Assembly (NCBI GenBank): GCA_964489055.1
Contig: CAZAXF010000007.1
Span: 11,426 to 75,425 of the forward strand
DNA: 64,000 bases
Direction of reading: 5' to 3'
Source of the DNA: 66-474 sp964489055
Lineage (GTDB): Bacteria; Pseudomonadota; Gammaproteobacteria; Xanthomonadales; Rhodanobacteraceae
The notes below the pieces were generated by a model. That model made no database searches, was not told the origin of the DNA, and worked only from the letters and a program-made list of their open reading frames with translations. Below, piece by piece: positions 24,210-32,697 of this stretch (within the stretch, counting starts at the first letter, position 1; each line of letters starts with the position of its first letter). The position numbers were made by a program, and so were the translations under genes.

Positions 24210-26211
24210 CGTCCGGGATCCGTTCTGGTGCGGAGGTGGAAGTGGCCAGCGCCTCGATGCGCGCGAGCTGCGTGGCGATCGAAGCGTCGGGTGATGGGGC
24301 GCGCGTGGCTTCGCCGGTGTCGGGCGTGTCGGAGGCCGGCAGTTCGCCGGGGTCCGGCGTGTGCTCGAAGCGGGTGGCGAGGCGCTCGAAGCGTTGTCCC
24401 GTGTCCGGCACCGCGTGTTCCTGCGGCGCAGGGAACAGCGCGCGCTGCAGCGCGCCGAGGCGCGCGAGGATTTCCCGGCGCGCGCCGATCCACCCGCTGG
24501 CCGGCCGGATCCGCGCCGGTTCGTAGCGCAGCAGGTCCATGTCGCGCTCGAGCTCACCGAGGCCTGAATGCACGCCGGCCAGGCTGGCAAGGCGCGCGTT
24601 GCGACCGGCGCCGCCCAGCAATCCATGGAGATGGCGCAACACGCCGGCGATGGCCGGATCGATGCGCGAGGCGATGCTGACCGGCCAGATGCGGGTGAAC
24701 ACCAGGTACACCACCACGTTGCCCAGCAGCACGCCGATCACGCGGTCGCGCGCAACGCTGAGGTCGTATTCGGGCCACCAGCCCTGCAGCACGCAGAGCA
24801 GGAACGCGAAACCGATCTGGAAGCCGGCGTAGGAAATCCGCTCGTCGCCGACCGCGATCCACGAGGACAGCAGCATGCCCGCGAACACCAGCGCCAGCAG
24901 GGGCATGATCGAGTCCATCGACGGAATCAGGAACACGATCGCCAGCATCCCGAGGATGCCGCCGATCACCGCGCCGGTGATGCGCAGCACGATTTTCTGC
25001 GCGGTCTGGGCGGCGGTCGCCAGCGCCACGATGTAGCAGGTGATCATCGCGGTGTGGATGCCCGGCCAGTCGAGCATGGTGTAGAGGAGGTAGCAGAACA
25101 TCGCCGCGGCGGTGGTCTTGAGCGCGTAGTGCAGGTGAGCCGGATCGGACATCGGCCTCGCAGCGGGAGTCGCGCCGGCTGCCGGCGCGGGTGTCGCGGA
25201 GTCGGCGCGGCCGGCATCCGATGCGTCGGCCACGGGCTCGGCGTAGCCGGAAAGCGCGGCCTCGAGTTCGGCCAGCGTGGCGTCCGTGCGCGGGGCGACC
25301 GCCGGATCATCCGCGCCGGTGAGCCGCGCGTCCACTTCCACCGGATAGCCACCCTTGTCGAGGATGCCGGCCATTTCCCGCAGCGTGTTGGCGGCGCGCT
25401 GGCGCAGGTTTGCCGGCAACGTCGGTTCCGGCGCCGTCGTGATCGCATCGACGCAGCCGATGATGGCCGTGGTGGAACCGGTGGCGCGGCGCAGGGCCGC
25501 AAGATCGTCGGCCGGCTCGCCGTGTTCCAGCGCGGCCAGTTTCAGCCACTGGCGGATCTGCGCATCGCCGTCGTCGCGTGCGTCTCGGAAGGTGCGTCGG
25601 GTGTTTTCGTCGGCGCCATCCAGCACCCGTGCCGCGAGTTGCAGCCGCCAGGCCAGCGCGCGCTCGGCCTGCCGCCGCGGCGAGGGTGCGATCAGCAGGT
25701 TCACCACCAGCGACACCAGCGCCGGTGTCGCGACCATCAGCCAGGCGTAGAGCAGGGCGCGCGTGGCCGCCTCGCCGACCGGGATCAATCCGGTCAGGCT
25801 GAGCCCGAAGGCCAGGATCAGCGCGATGATGCCGCCGCCCTCCTGCGCGCCGCGGGTGGAGGCGAGCCAGAGCACGCCCAGCGACAGCGCGGACATGCCG
25901 GCGAGGCGCCAGACCGGGCGGTCGACGACCGCGATCACCAGCGGGAACAGCAGCGCGACCAGCACCGAGACCGCGACCAGCGCGCCCACGTTCAGCAGCA
26001 CGCTGGTGGTGCGGTCGGGCTTGTTGAGGAACAGCACGATGTAGGCCGCGAGCGCCGGCAGGAAGGTCTGGTAGATCTGGATCACCAGCGTTGTCAGGGC
26101 CGCGATCAGTGCCAGCCGCAGCGCGAATTCCAGCCGGCCCGGCCGTGGCTGCAGCAGTCGCCACGTTTCCCGCGCCGTCCTCGCGGTCGCCTCACCGGCA
26201 CGCACGGCCAC
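24193..26211 (-). CDS. FUSC-family inner membrane efflux protein (MdtO/AaeB-like)
   Basis: 672 residues from GTG 26209-26211. Two sets of membrane segments (about 25-165 and 385-510) flank long cytoplasmic portions, the usual aromatic-acid exporter/FUSC arrangement. The C-terminal part is low-complexity and acidic. It is the inner membrane component working with the HlyD adaptor and TolC-like channel. It overlaps the adaptor gene by 20 bases and the TolC-like gene by 17. Members export aromatic carboxylates or similar compounds; the substrate here is not determined. Confidence 0.88.
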   Translation of the reverse strand: MAVRAGEATARTARETWRLLQPRPGRLEFALRLALIAALTTLVIQIYQTFLPALAAYIVLFLNKPDRTTSVLLNVGALVAVSVLVALLFPLVIAVVDRPVWRLAGMSALSLGVLWLASTRGAQEGGGIIALILAFGLSLTGLIPVGEAATRALLYAWLMVATPALVSLVVNLLIAPSPRRQAERALAWRLQLAARVLDGADENTRRTFRDARDDGDAQIRQWLKLAALEHGEPADDLAALRRATGSTTAIIGCVDAITTAPEPTLPANLRQRAANTLREMAGILDKGGYPVEVDARLTGADDPAVAPRTDATLAELEAALSGYAEPVADASDAGRADSATPAPAAGATPAARPMSDPAHLHYALKTTAAAMFCYLLYTMLDWPGIHTAMITCYIVALATAAQTAQKIVLRITGAVIGGILGMLAIVFLIPSMDSIMPLLALVFAGMLLSSWIAVGDERISYAGFQIGFAFLLCVLQGWWPEYDLSVARDRVIGVLLGNVVVYLVFTRIWPVSIASRIDPAIAGVLRHLHGLLGGAGRNARLASLAGVHSGLGELERDMDLLRYEPARIRPASGWIGARREILARLGALQRALFPAPQEHAVPDTGQRFERLATRFEHTPDPGELPASDTPDTGEATRAPSPDASIATQLARIEALATSTSAPERIPDDALPE

Positions 26212-27241
26212 GCCCGATTTCGATCACCGCGCTGCCGCCCAGGCGCACCAGGGTTTCCGGAGGTTTCTCCAGGCGCACGCGCACCGGAAACCGCTGCGCG
26301 ACCTGGACCCAGTTCAGCGAACGGTTGACGAACGGCAGTCCGCCGGGAAGCCCGACCCGGCCGGTCTCCAGCACGCCCCAGCCGATGCCTTCCACGGTGC
26401 CGGCGATGGCCTTGCGGCGGTCGATCATCGAATACACCGTGGCGCACTCGCCGGTCCGGATGCGCGCGAGGTCGGTCTCGCGGAAATTGCCCACCGCGTA
26501 CCAGTGCTCGGTGTTGATCAGCGTGAACAGGGCCTGGCCGGGCGCCACCATTTCCCCGGCGGAAACCTTGAGGCCGACCACGCGCCCGTCGTGCGGGGCG
26601 GTCACGGTGGTGTTGTCCAGCGCGCGTTGCGCGATCGCCAGCGCGGCCTTGCGCGCCTTGATCGTGGCGTTGGCGGCTTCCTCGGTGCCGACCGCGTTGC
26701 GCGTGGCCGCCTCCTGCTTGCGCGCCTGGCTCAACGAGGTCATCGCGTCGCGCTCCAGCGTCACGGCCTGGTCGAAGCGTTCCTTCGAAACATATCCCTT
26801 TGCGGCCAGCGGGCGCAGGCGTTCGACGCTGCGGCGGGCGTGGTCGTAGTTGGTCTGGGCACGGGCGGTCTGCTCGGCGGCGATCTCGGCCGCGGACTTC
26901 TCGCTGGCGATGCCACGCTGGCGCGTGCCGCGCAGGCCCTCGGCGATCTCGAGGTCGGCGGCGGCTTTCTCCACCGCGAGGCGATAGGGTTCCGGATCGA
27001 TCCGGAACAACACGTCGCCCTTGTGGACCCTGGCGTTTTCCCGCACGGCGATGTGGGTCACGCGCCCACCGACCGCTGCCGCGACGTGGACGACCTCGGC
27101 ATCGAACGCGGCATCGTCGGTGGATGGATACACCGACCCGCGGTGCGTGACGTACACCACGGCCAGGATCGCGAGCACGATGATGCCCAGCGACACCAGG
27201 GTCATCCTGAGGGACGGCTTGTGGCGGCCGGCGATCTTCAT
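26192..27241 (-). CDS. HlyD-family periplasmic adaptor (MdtN-like)
   Basis: 349 residues. One N-terminal membrane segment (about 13-32), then the biotinyl-lipoyl-like half motif (VHVAAAVGGRVTHIAVRENARVHKGDVLFRIDPEPY), a long alpha-hairpin (about 85-205) and the second lipoyl half (VTAPHDGRVVGLKVSAGEMVAPGQALFTLI). A beta-barrel domain ends the protein. It bridges the FUSC inner membrane protein and the TolC-like channel. ATG at 27239-27241 lies 3 bases after the stop of the YtcA-like gene. Confidence 0.93.
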   Translation of the reverse strand: MKIAGRHKPSLRMTLVSLGIIVLAILAVVYVTHRGSVYPSTDDAAFDAEVVHVAAAVGGRVTHIAVRENARVHKGDVLFRIDPEPYRLAVEKAAADLEIAEGLRGTRQRGIASEKSAAEIAAEQTARAQTNYDHARRSVERLRPLAAKGYVSKERFDQAVTLERDAMTSLSQARKQEAATRNAVGTEEAANATIKARKAALAIAQRALDNTTVTAPHDGRVVGLKVSAGEMVAPGQALFTLINTEHWYAVGNFRETDLARIRTGECATVYSMIDRRKAIAGTVEGIGWGVLETGRVGLPGGLPFVNRSLNWVQVAQRFPVRVRLEKPPETLVRLGGSAVIEIGRGRACR

Positions 27242-27244
27242 GGG

Positions 27245-27523
27245 CTATCCGAACGCCACCCGCCACACCACGATGGCGGCGATCAGGCCGATCGAGGAAC
27301 ACACCAGCAGCGGCCAGGGCAGCAGGTCGGCGCGTCCGCTCGCGACGAAGGCGACCCGCGCGCCCATCGCCACCACGACGCCGATCACCGCGCACAGCAG
27401 CCACGCCGGGAAGTACGCGCCGAACATCGCGAACATCGGCGCGCCGCCGGCCGAGCAGCCCGTCAGCAGGCCGGGTGCGGCGAGCGGCAGGGCGAGCCTG
27501 GAACGGGTCCGCAATGTTCCCAT
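27245..27523 (-). CDS. YtcA-family small lipoprotein/membrane protein
   Basis: 92 residues. A lipobox (LLTGC) occurs near residue 22, followed by a membrane pair (AYFPAWLLCAVIGVVVAMGARV and PWPLLVCSSIGLIAAIVVW). In E. coli a similar small gene, ytcA, precedes mdtNOP. The same order (YtcA-like, adaptor, FUSC, TolC-like) here supports the assignment. It is the first gene of the operon and may assist the efflux pump. The start ATG 27521-27523 gives the lipobox; an upstream extension has no coding character. Confidence 0.75.
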   Translation of the reverse strand: MGTLRTRSRLALPLAAPGLLTGCSAGGAPMFAMFGAYFPAWLLCAVIGVVVAMGARVAFVASGRADLLPWPLLVCSSIGLIAAIVVWRVAFG

Positions 27524-27639
27524 CAAATTCCCCCGGGGCGTTCCCGTCCGGTCCGGTGTCCGTCCCGGGTCGAAGGCCGGGCCGAAGCCCGGCCAGTGTG
27601 CCGGAGCATCGTGCTCCGGTTGTTGATCCGCCTCAAACA

Positions 27640-28278
27640 TCAGCCGGCAAGGTGGAACGCGCCGTGCAGGCCCGCGATCACCATCTGGGTGCCGATCACG
27701 GCAAGGATCAGGCCCATCATCCGCGTGATCACGCCGAGTGCGCTGGCGCCGAGATACTTCACCAGCTTTTCGCCGAACACGAAGCACACGTAGGTGATGG
27801 CGCAAAGCACCGCGAACATCGCGATCGTCACCGCCACGGGCAGGATGCCGCCGCCGGAGGAAAAACTCATGGCCGTCGCGATGGTGCCGGGACCGGCCAG
27901 GATCGGCATCGCCAGCGGCGACACCGCGACCCCCAGCGCCGCTTCGCGCGATTGCTGCTTGTCCTCGTCGCTCGGGTGCTGGATGGCGGACTGGTTGCCC
28001 TGCAGCATGTGGAAGCCGATCAGCGCCACCAGGATGCCGCCGATGATGCGGAAGGCCGGCAGCCCGATCCCGAACATGTCGAAGATCACCTTGCCGGTGA
28101 TCGCGAACACGGCCACGATCGCGAACGCCAGCAGCAGCGAGCGCCGTGCGATGGCGCGCGTGGTCGCGCGATCATCGTCGCTGGTGAGGCCGAGGAAGAT
28201 CGGCACGTTCGCGACCGGATTCATGATCGCGAAGAACCCCATGAACACGGTCACGGCATGCAGCGGTGCGTTGTCCAT
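27640..28278 (-). CDS. MarC/YhcE-family inner membrane protein
   Basis: 212 residues with about six membrane segments. Family markers are FAIMNPVANVPIFLGLT at the N-terminus and SPLAMPILAGPGTIATAM in the middle. The function of MarC-type proteins is not established; they were once linked to multiple antibiotic resistance and then separated from it. The start ATG 28276-28278 is the first in the membrane-protein frame. The gene lies upstream of the efflux operon on the same strand, with about 115 bases between, so co-transcription is possible but not shown. Confidence 0.9.
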   Translation of the reverse strand: MDNAPLHAVTVFMGFFAIMNPVANVPIFLGLTSDDDRATTRAIARRSLLLAFAIVAVFAITGKVIFDMFGIGLPAFRIIGGILVALIGFHMLQGNQSAIQHPSDEDKQQSREAALGVAVSPLAMPILAGPGTIATAMSFSSGGGILPVAVTIAMFAVLCAITYVCFVFGEKLVKYLGASALGVITRMMGLILAVIGTQMVIAGLHGAFHLAG

Positions 28279-28506
28279 TCCGACGACATCTCCCCAGTGC
28301 CGTGCGCGTGCGAGACGCGACCGTTCACGCTGCGCAGACGCTGGTGAACATTGCGCACGATGACCGCGCATCGATCATTGCGATTCAGTGTTGCCCAAAC
28401 CGGCAGGTGTTGCAACCCGGTTGCGAAAAGGGGCAAAGCCGTGATCCGGTGCGCGATCTTCGTCCTCCGGCACGGCGAAGGGTGAAGGCCAGTGTCGACC
28501 GGATCG

Positions 28507-29901
28507 CTAGTCCACCCTGGGTGGCGTTTTCGCCTCCCCCGGTGCTGTGCCCTGATGTGCCCGCTTGCCCAGTTCGATCAACATGCGCGAGGTGAGGTAC
28601 AGGCGCGGCACGATCGAGTCGATTTCGATGTATTCGTTTTTCGCGTGGTAGCCCCAGCCGGCCAGGCCGAAGCTTTCCAGCACCGCGGCGTTGCCTCCGC
28701 TCTGCGCGTAGCCTGCGTCGGTGCCGCCCATGGTGCCTGGAACCAGGATCAGGTTGCGGCCGCTGTAGGCCATCTGCTGGCCACCCGGCATGTAGCGCTG
28801 GTCCTGTTCCAGCAGGTCGCCTTCGTGCAGCTCACCGTAGATGGATTTCGCCAGCCGGGCCAGCTGCATGCTCCCGGCGTCCGCCTTGTACATCGGCCGC
28901 AGCAATTCCAGCGAAACGGTGGCCGTGGTGTCGGGCACCAGCGGCGGTTCGGCGATCTTGCTCCTGAGTGCGGTCAGCAGCTTGTCCGGGCCTTCCGGAT
29001 TGGTGATGCGCACGTCACCGCCGACCTCGGCGTGGTCGGGGATCTGGTTGCGCGCCTTGCCCGCGCTGGCCGTGGTCCAGTTCATCTGCATGCCGGGAAT
29101 GTCTTTCGCGACATCGTGGGTCTTCAGGATCAGGTCCGCCAGTTCGACCAGCGCGTTGCGGCCCTGCTCGGGCGCCGAGCCGGCATGCGCGGCGCGGCCC
29201 TGCACGATGATCTTCACCTCGCCGGTGCCGGCGGTCTGCAGCAGCAGGCCCTCGGCGGCGGTGCCGGTCAGCTTCTTTGCCACTTCCTTGGCCGGGCTCG
29301 GCTCGTAGGAAAGCACCACGTCCTGGTCCGCGGCGAGTCTGGCGATCACCGGCCCCGAGCCCGGCGAGCCGACTTCCTCGTCGGGATCGAACAGCACCGT
29401 CACCTGCCTGTAGTCGCGCCAGCCCTGCTGCTTCAGGATCTCCAGCGCGTGCAGGATCACCGCGATGCCGCCCTTGTCGTCGGCAATGCCCGGGCCGTAC
29501 AGCTTGTTGCCCTCGCGGCGGTAGGGTTCGGTTTCGAGGATGCCCCGGTGGTAGACGGTGTCCATGTGCGCGATCAGCATCACGCGCAGCTTGCCGTTGC
29601 CCTTGAATACGCCCTTCACCAGCCCCGGGTGCTTGCCATTCACCCGCGGCACCATTTCAGTCGTCGCGCCGAGCGCGTCGAGGCGGTCGGTGCAGTACTT
29701 CGCCATCTTCTCGAGCCCTTCGCTGTCGTCGGATCCAGACTCGATCATCACCATGTCGTGCAGCGACTGGATTACCGCCGGCTGCGCCGCGCGTGCCGCA
29801 TCCAGCAGCTTGGTGTCGGTGGTGGCAGCGCCGGCCCGGAACGCGGGCAGGCACACCAGCGCGCAGACGAGCGCCGTGCATGTGAATGACTTGGTTTTCA
29901 T
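28507..29901 (-). CDS. Exported M20-family metallopeptidase (glutamate carboxypeptidase-like)
   Basis: 464 residues. A signal peptide ends near AGAA at residue 26. Di-zinc ligands and catalytic residues are visible: His112 in AHMDTV, bridging Asp141 (GPGIADDKGG), general base Glu175 and ligand Glu176 (DPDEEVGSPGS). The lid/dimer domain lies between about 215 and 330. It should cleave C-terminal glutamate or similar peptides in the periplasm, as carboxypeptidase G2 does. The start ATG 29899-29901 follows GGAG; a nearby ATG six codons upstream is less well placed. Neighbours do not form an obvious operon. Confidence 0.92.
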   Translation of the reverse strand: MKTKSFTCTALVCALVCLPAFRAGAATTDTKLLDAARAAQPAVIQSLHDMVMIESGSDDSEGLEKMAKYCTDRLDALGATTEMVPRVNGKHPGLVKGVFKGNGKLRVMLIAHMDTVYHRGILETEPYRREGNKLYGPGIADDKGGIAVILHALEILKQQGWRDYRQVTVLFDPDEEVGSPGSGPVIARLAADQDVVLSYEPSPAKEVAKKLTGTAAEGLLLQTAGTGEVKIIVQGRAAHAGSAPEQGRNALVELADLILKTHDVAKDIPGMQMNWTTASAGKARNQIPDHAEVGGDVRITNPEGPDKLLTALRSKIAEPPLVPDTTATVSLELLRPMYKADAGSMQLARLAKSIYGELHEGDLLEQDQRYMPGGQQMAYSGRNLILVPGTMGGTDAGYAQSGGNAAVLESFGLAGWGYHAKNEYIEIDSIVPRLYLTSRMLIELGKRAHQGTAPGEAKTPPRVD

Positions 29902-29957
29902 GACCTGCTCCTTGAACAACGACGATCAAGCAAGAATGGCGGCCGGCGCCCGCGTGA

Positions 29958-30791
29958 TCAAAAGCGCCAGCTCACCCCGATGGCGGGACCGCTGAACCGG
30001 GTCCTGGAAATCAGGCTGTGGGACTTGTATCGGTAGTCGATGTAGCGCCACCCGGCGAGAACCTCGCCCCAGGAAAAGGCGTGGCCAACCCCGACCAGGG
30101 CCTGTCCGGTGAACCGCGAGTCCCCGGTACCGACATCGAGATACCAGGGCACGAACCAATGCATACCCTGGCCGAACCGTTGTCGTCCGGACAGGCCCAC
30201 GACCGCGTCCCATTGGGCCTGGCTGACCCTGGACCTGCCCGAACGCGCACCTGGCCCGGTCAGGGACGAGGAAAGGCGCCAGTCGAGACGCTGCCGGGCG
30301 TCACTCATGCGTGCACCGAACAACATGCGCACGCTGCTGGCGGGGTCGCTGTGAAGCTGGTAGGTGCCCGCCAGTGTCAGCAGTGTGGTCTTGGCGTCGA
30401 GGCGGAAATCGCCGGTGACGTCGGCTGGCACGGGGATCTGCGGCACCGTGAAACGGCGGGTACCGCTGACGCGGTCACCCAGGTCCGCGTAAAACAGATC
30501 GGCGAAGCCGCCCCAGCGTCCCTTGCGGATTGCGAGCCGCCCCATGAAGGCGAAGTTGAGGTTCTCGAGGATGGTGTGCTGCCTGATCCGGAAGGTCGGG
30601 CCGGTGCTGCCGCCGGGGAACACGGTTTCGCCGTGCACCTCCGGAAGATAGCCATACAGGGTGACGGTCGAGTGCCACACACCGTTGCCACCGGCTTGTG
30701 CCTGCACGCTGCACGCCATCGCCGTCAGCAGGACCAGGACACATGCCGCGGCACGCCACGCGCCGCGCGGCGCCAGAAGCCGGTGTCCCAT
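29958..30791 (-). CDS. Predicted outer membrane barrel protein, unknown function
   Basis: 277 residues with a signal peptide ending VQAQA near residue 32. Many alternating strands follow (TVTLYGYLPEVHGETVFPGG, GFADLFYADLGDRV, ARMSDARQRLDWRLSSSL, WFVPWYLDVGTGDSRFTGQALVGVGHAFSWGEVLAGWRYIDYRY). The C-terminus ends WRF, the aromatic end favoured by outer membrane proteins. I do not recognise a named family, although it resembles hypothetical proteins with an OmpA/OmpW-like fold. ATG 30789-30791 follows AAGGGAG at good spacing. The ATG is preceded by an unrelated open frame. Confidence 0.75.
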   Translation of the reverse strand: MGHRLLAPRGAWRAAACVLVLLTAMACSVQAQAGGNGVWHSTVTLYGYLPEVHGETVFPGGSTGPTFRIRQHTILENLNFAFMGRLAIRKGRWGGFADLFYADLGDRVSGTRRFTVPQIPVPADVTGDFRLDAKTTLLTLAGTYQLHSDPASSVRMLFGARMSDARQRLDWRLSSSLTGPGARSGRSRVSQAQWDAVVGLSGRQRFGQGMHWFVPWYLDVGTGDSRFTGQALVGVGHAFSWGEVLAGWRYIDYRYKSHSLISRTRFSGPAIGVSWRF

Positions 30792-31108
30792 CGTGCAAAC
30801 TCCCTTGTGGGTTGTCCGGGCCGGCTCATGCACCGATTCCGACCGGCAATCGTGAACCTCGCATGTCCGGTGGCATAAAGGCCACGCGACAGCAGCGGCG
30901 GAACAGCCGACGCAGCGTCGACAGCCAGGGGCGTCCAGCCCATTCAGCCTGCTTTCGTCCGGCAGGTCAAGCCGTCCGCGACCGGACCGCAGCCGCGGGT
31001 GTCCTGCAAGCGTGCAGGCGATGATTGAATGACGTAGGCTACGGATTGCGCCCGGATCGCCGTGCCCGTTCGCCGGCAACGCGCACCCGTCAACCAAAGG
31101 AGATCGTC
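30792..31108. other. Divergent intergenic region
   Basis: 317 bases between the barrel protein (minus) and the glycine-zipper protein (plus) must hold both promoters. I found no strong hexamers, hairpins or small ORF. Confidence 0.4.
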
Positions 31109-31570
31109 ATGCAATACCAGTTCCTGCGCTCGCTGGCCGTGGCCGCGGCACTTACCCTCGCCGGCGTGGGCATGGCCGGCGCCCAGAATGCCGGCAATGT
31201 GCTGGTGCGGTCCGACGGCATCTACGTTCGCTGTGACCGCTGCGGTACGGTGCAGGCGATCGAACACAACGTCCGCCAGGGCAAGGACCACGGAACCGCG
31301 GGTGCCGTCATCGGCACCGTTACCGGCGCGGCGCTCGGTCACCAGGTGGGCAAGGGCAAGGGCCGCAAGGCGGCCACCGTGGCCGGTGCGGTCGGCGGCG
31401 GCTTTGCCGGCCATGCAATCGGCAAGGGCGGCACCCAGCAGACCGCAATGGTGAGGATCAAGCTGGGCAACGGCAGCATGATGAACGTGGAGGTTCCCGA
31501 CGCCGGCAGCATTCGCGTCGGCGACATCGTCGAGGTGGACACCAAGGGCAACATCACGCGCATCCGCTGA
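31109..31570 (+). CDS. Glycine-zipper 2TM-domain exported protein
   Basis: 153 residues. A signal peptide ends VGMAGA-Q near residue 22. A Gly-rich segment follows with two short glycine zippers (GTAGAVIGTVTGAALGHQVG and KAATVAGAVGGGFAGHAIGKG), then a basic, soluble C-terminal domain (MVRIKLGNGSMMNVEVPDAGSIRVGDIVEVD). The 17-kDa surface antigen/SlyB type of protein is typically outer-membrane associated. It has no lipobox, so anchoring differs from SlyB. The Cys pair CDRC lies after residue 40. ATG 31109 follows AAAGGAG. Confidence 0.85.
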   Translation: MQYQFLRSLAVAAALTLAGVGMAGAQNAGNVLVRSDGIYVRCDRCGTVQAIEHNVRQGKDHGTAGAVIGTVTGAALGHQVGKGKGRKAATVAGAVGGGFAGHAIGKGGTQQTAMVRIKLGNGSMMNVEVPDAGSIRVGDIVEVDTKGNITRIR

Positions 31571-31765
31571 CGGACGATGCAGTCCATGACGTGACGCGCG
31601 CAACTCGCGCCGGCAACAAGGGCGCGCACCTCGTCCGCCATACGGCGGGCGCAACGCGTGCACCGTCGCTACGGCGCCACTCGATTCGACCGTCTCCCGC
31701 GCGGCGCGGGGACGGTCGGTTGCCCACGCGCTGCCGGGGCTCGCAGCGGATGATCGCCGCGCGCG

Positions 31766-32431
31766 TTACGCCCCGTCGCTGGTTCGCGGTTTCCGGCGGC
31801 GCCGATGCAAGCCGTAGCCCACGCCGATGGCGAGCAGACCCAGTCCGAACAGGCCCAGCGCTCCCGGTTCGGGCACGGACATGGTTACGCTCGCTTCCCC
31901 GGGTGAAATGGGGAAATCGGTCAACAGGTAAAAGTCCTGCTCGTACTTGACCGACATCGGGCCGGTGTTGAACAGCATGCGCAACAGGCTGTCGCCGGAC
32001 AGGGAATCTTCGGGACAGTTGCTGGTCGCCATGAGCGGGCCCGCCCAGTCGCACTCGATCGTGTCGCCATCCATTCCCGAAGGGAAAATCAGGTCAAACG
32101 CGAACACGTTGGCACCGTCGCCGCTGGCGTTGTTCAGCCACAGGCAGTACTTGGGAGTGAAGTTGGGGAACCGCTCATGCGCGTTGTCGATCGGGGCAGT
32201 CGGGAACCCGCTCTCCGGAGTGCAATCCAGAAACGACGCCTGAGTGGGTTGGTCGAGGCCGGTAACGTCGCACGGACCCGGCGGGTTCAGGGAGCCGCAG
32301 GACGGGGGTGCAACCGCTTGGGGCGCCAATGATGGCGGATCGAAAATCACGTGCCGGGCCGCCGCGAAGGCGCTCGGCGCAGCGATGACGAGAAGCAGGG
32401 CTGCGAGCGCCGAAATCAGGTAACGTTTCAT
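31766..32431 (-). CDS. PEP-CTERM sorted exported protein
   Basis: 221 residues. A signal peptide (1-23) ends SAFAA. The C-terminus carries the PEP-CTERM signal: VPEPGALGLFGLGLLAIGVGYGLHRRRR, i.e. the PEP motif, a membrane helix and an Arg cluster. Such proteins are processed by an exosortase, which must be encoded elsewhere. The central domain is Cys-rich (CGSL, CDVT, LDCTPESG, KYCLWLN, ECDW, NCPED) and has no recognised family. Attachment to the cell surface or polysaccharide is inferred from the family. Start ATG 32429-32431. Confidence 0.88.
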   Translation of the reverse strand: MKRYLISALAALLLVIAAPSAFAAARHVIFDPPSLAPQAVAPPSCGSLNPPGPCDVTGLDQPTQASFLDCTPESGFPTAPIDNAHERFPNFTPKYCLWLNNASGDGANVFAFDLIFPSGMDGDTIECDWAGPLMATSNCPEDSLSGDSLLRMLFNTGPMSVKYEQDFYLLTDFPISPGEASVTMSVPEPGALGLFGLGLLAIGVGYGLHRRRRKPRTSDGA

Positions 32432-32697
32432 CGTCGAATCCTCTTTCCGGTTCGCACTTGGTCGCAAGGCCAAGGCTGTCAGAGCGATTCCCCCGCGTCG
32501 GTGTGCTGCATATCCGGTGCCAATATCCAGGTCGTTGTTTTTATTGGTCTTGGCAAAAGCTTGTTGGCCAAGATTGTAAATTTTTTCGACACCTGCGCCG
32601 GGGCCGCCATCAGGACGATCATTCGGCGCGATGTTTTTGCACGGTTTTGTTCGATTTCAGCGTCGGGACGGGGCTGCAAGATTTTCCGACACTCGTT

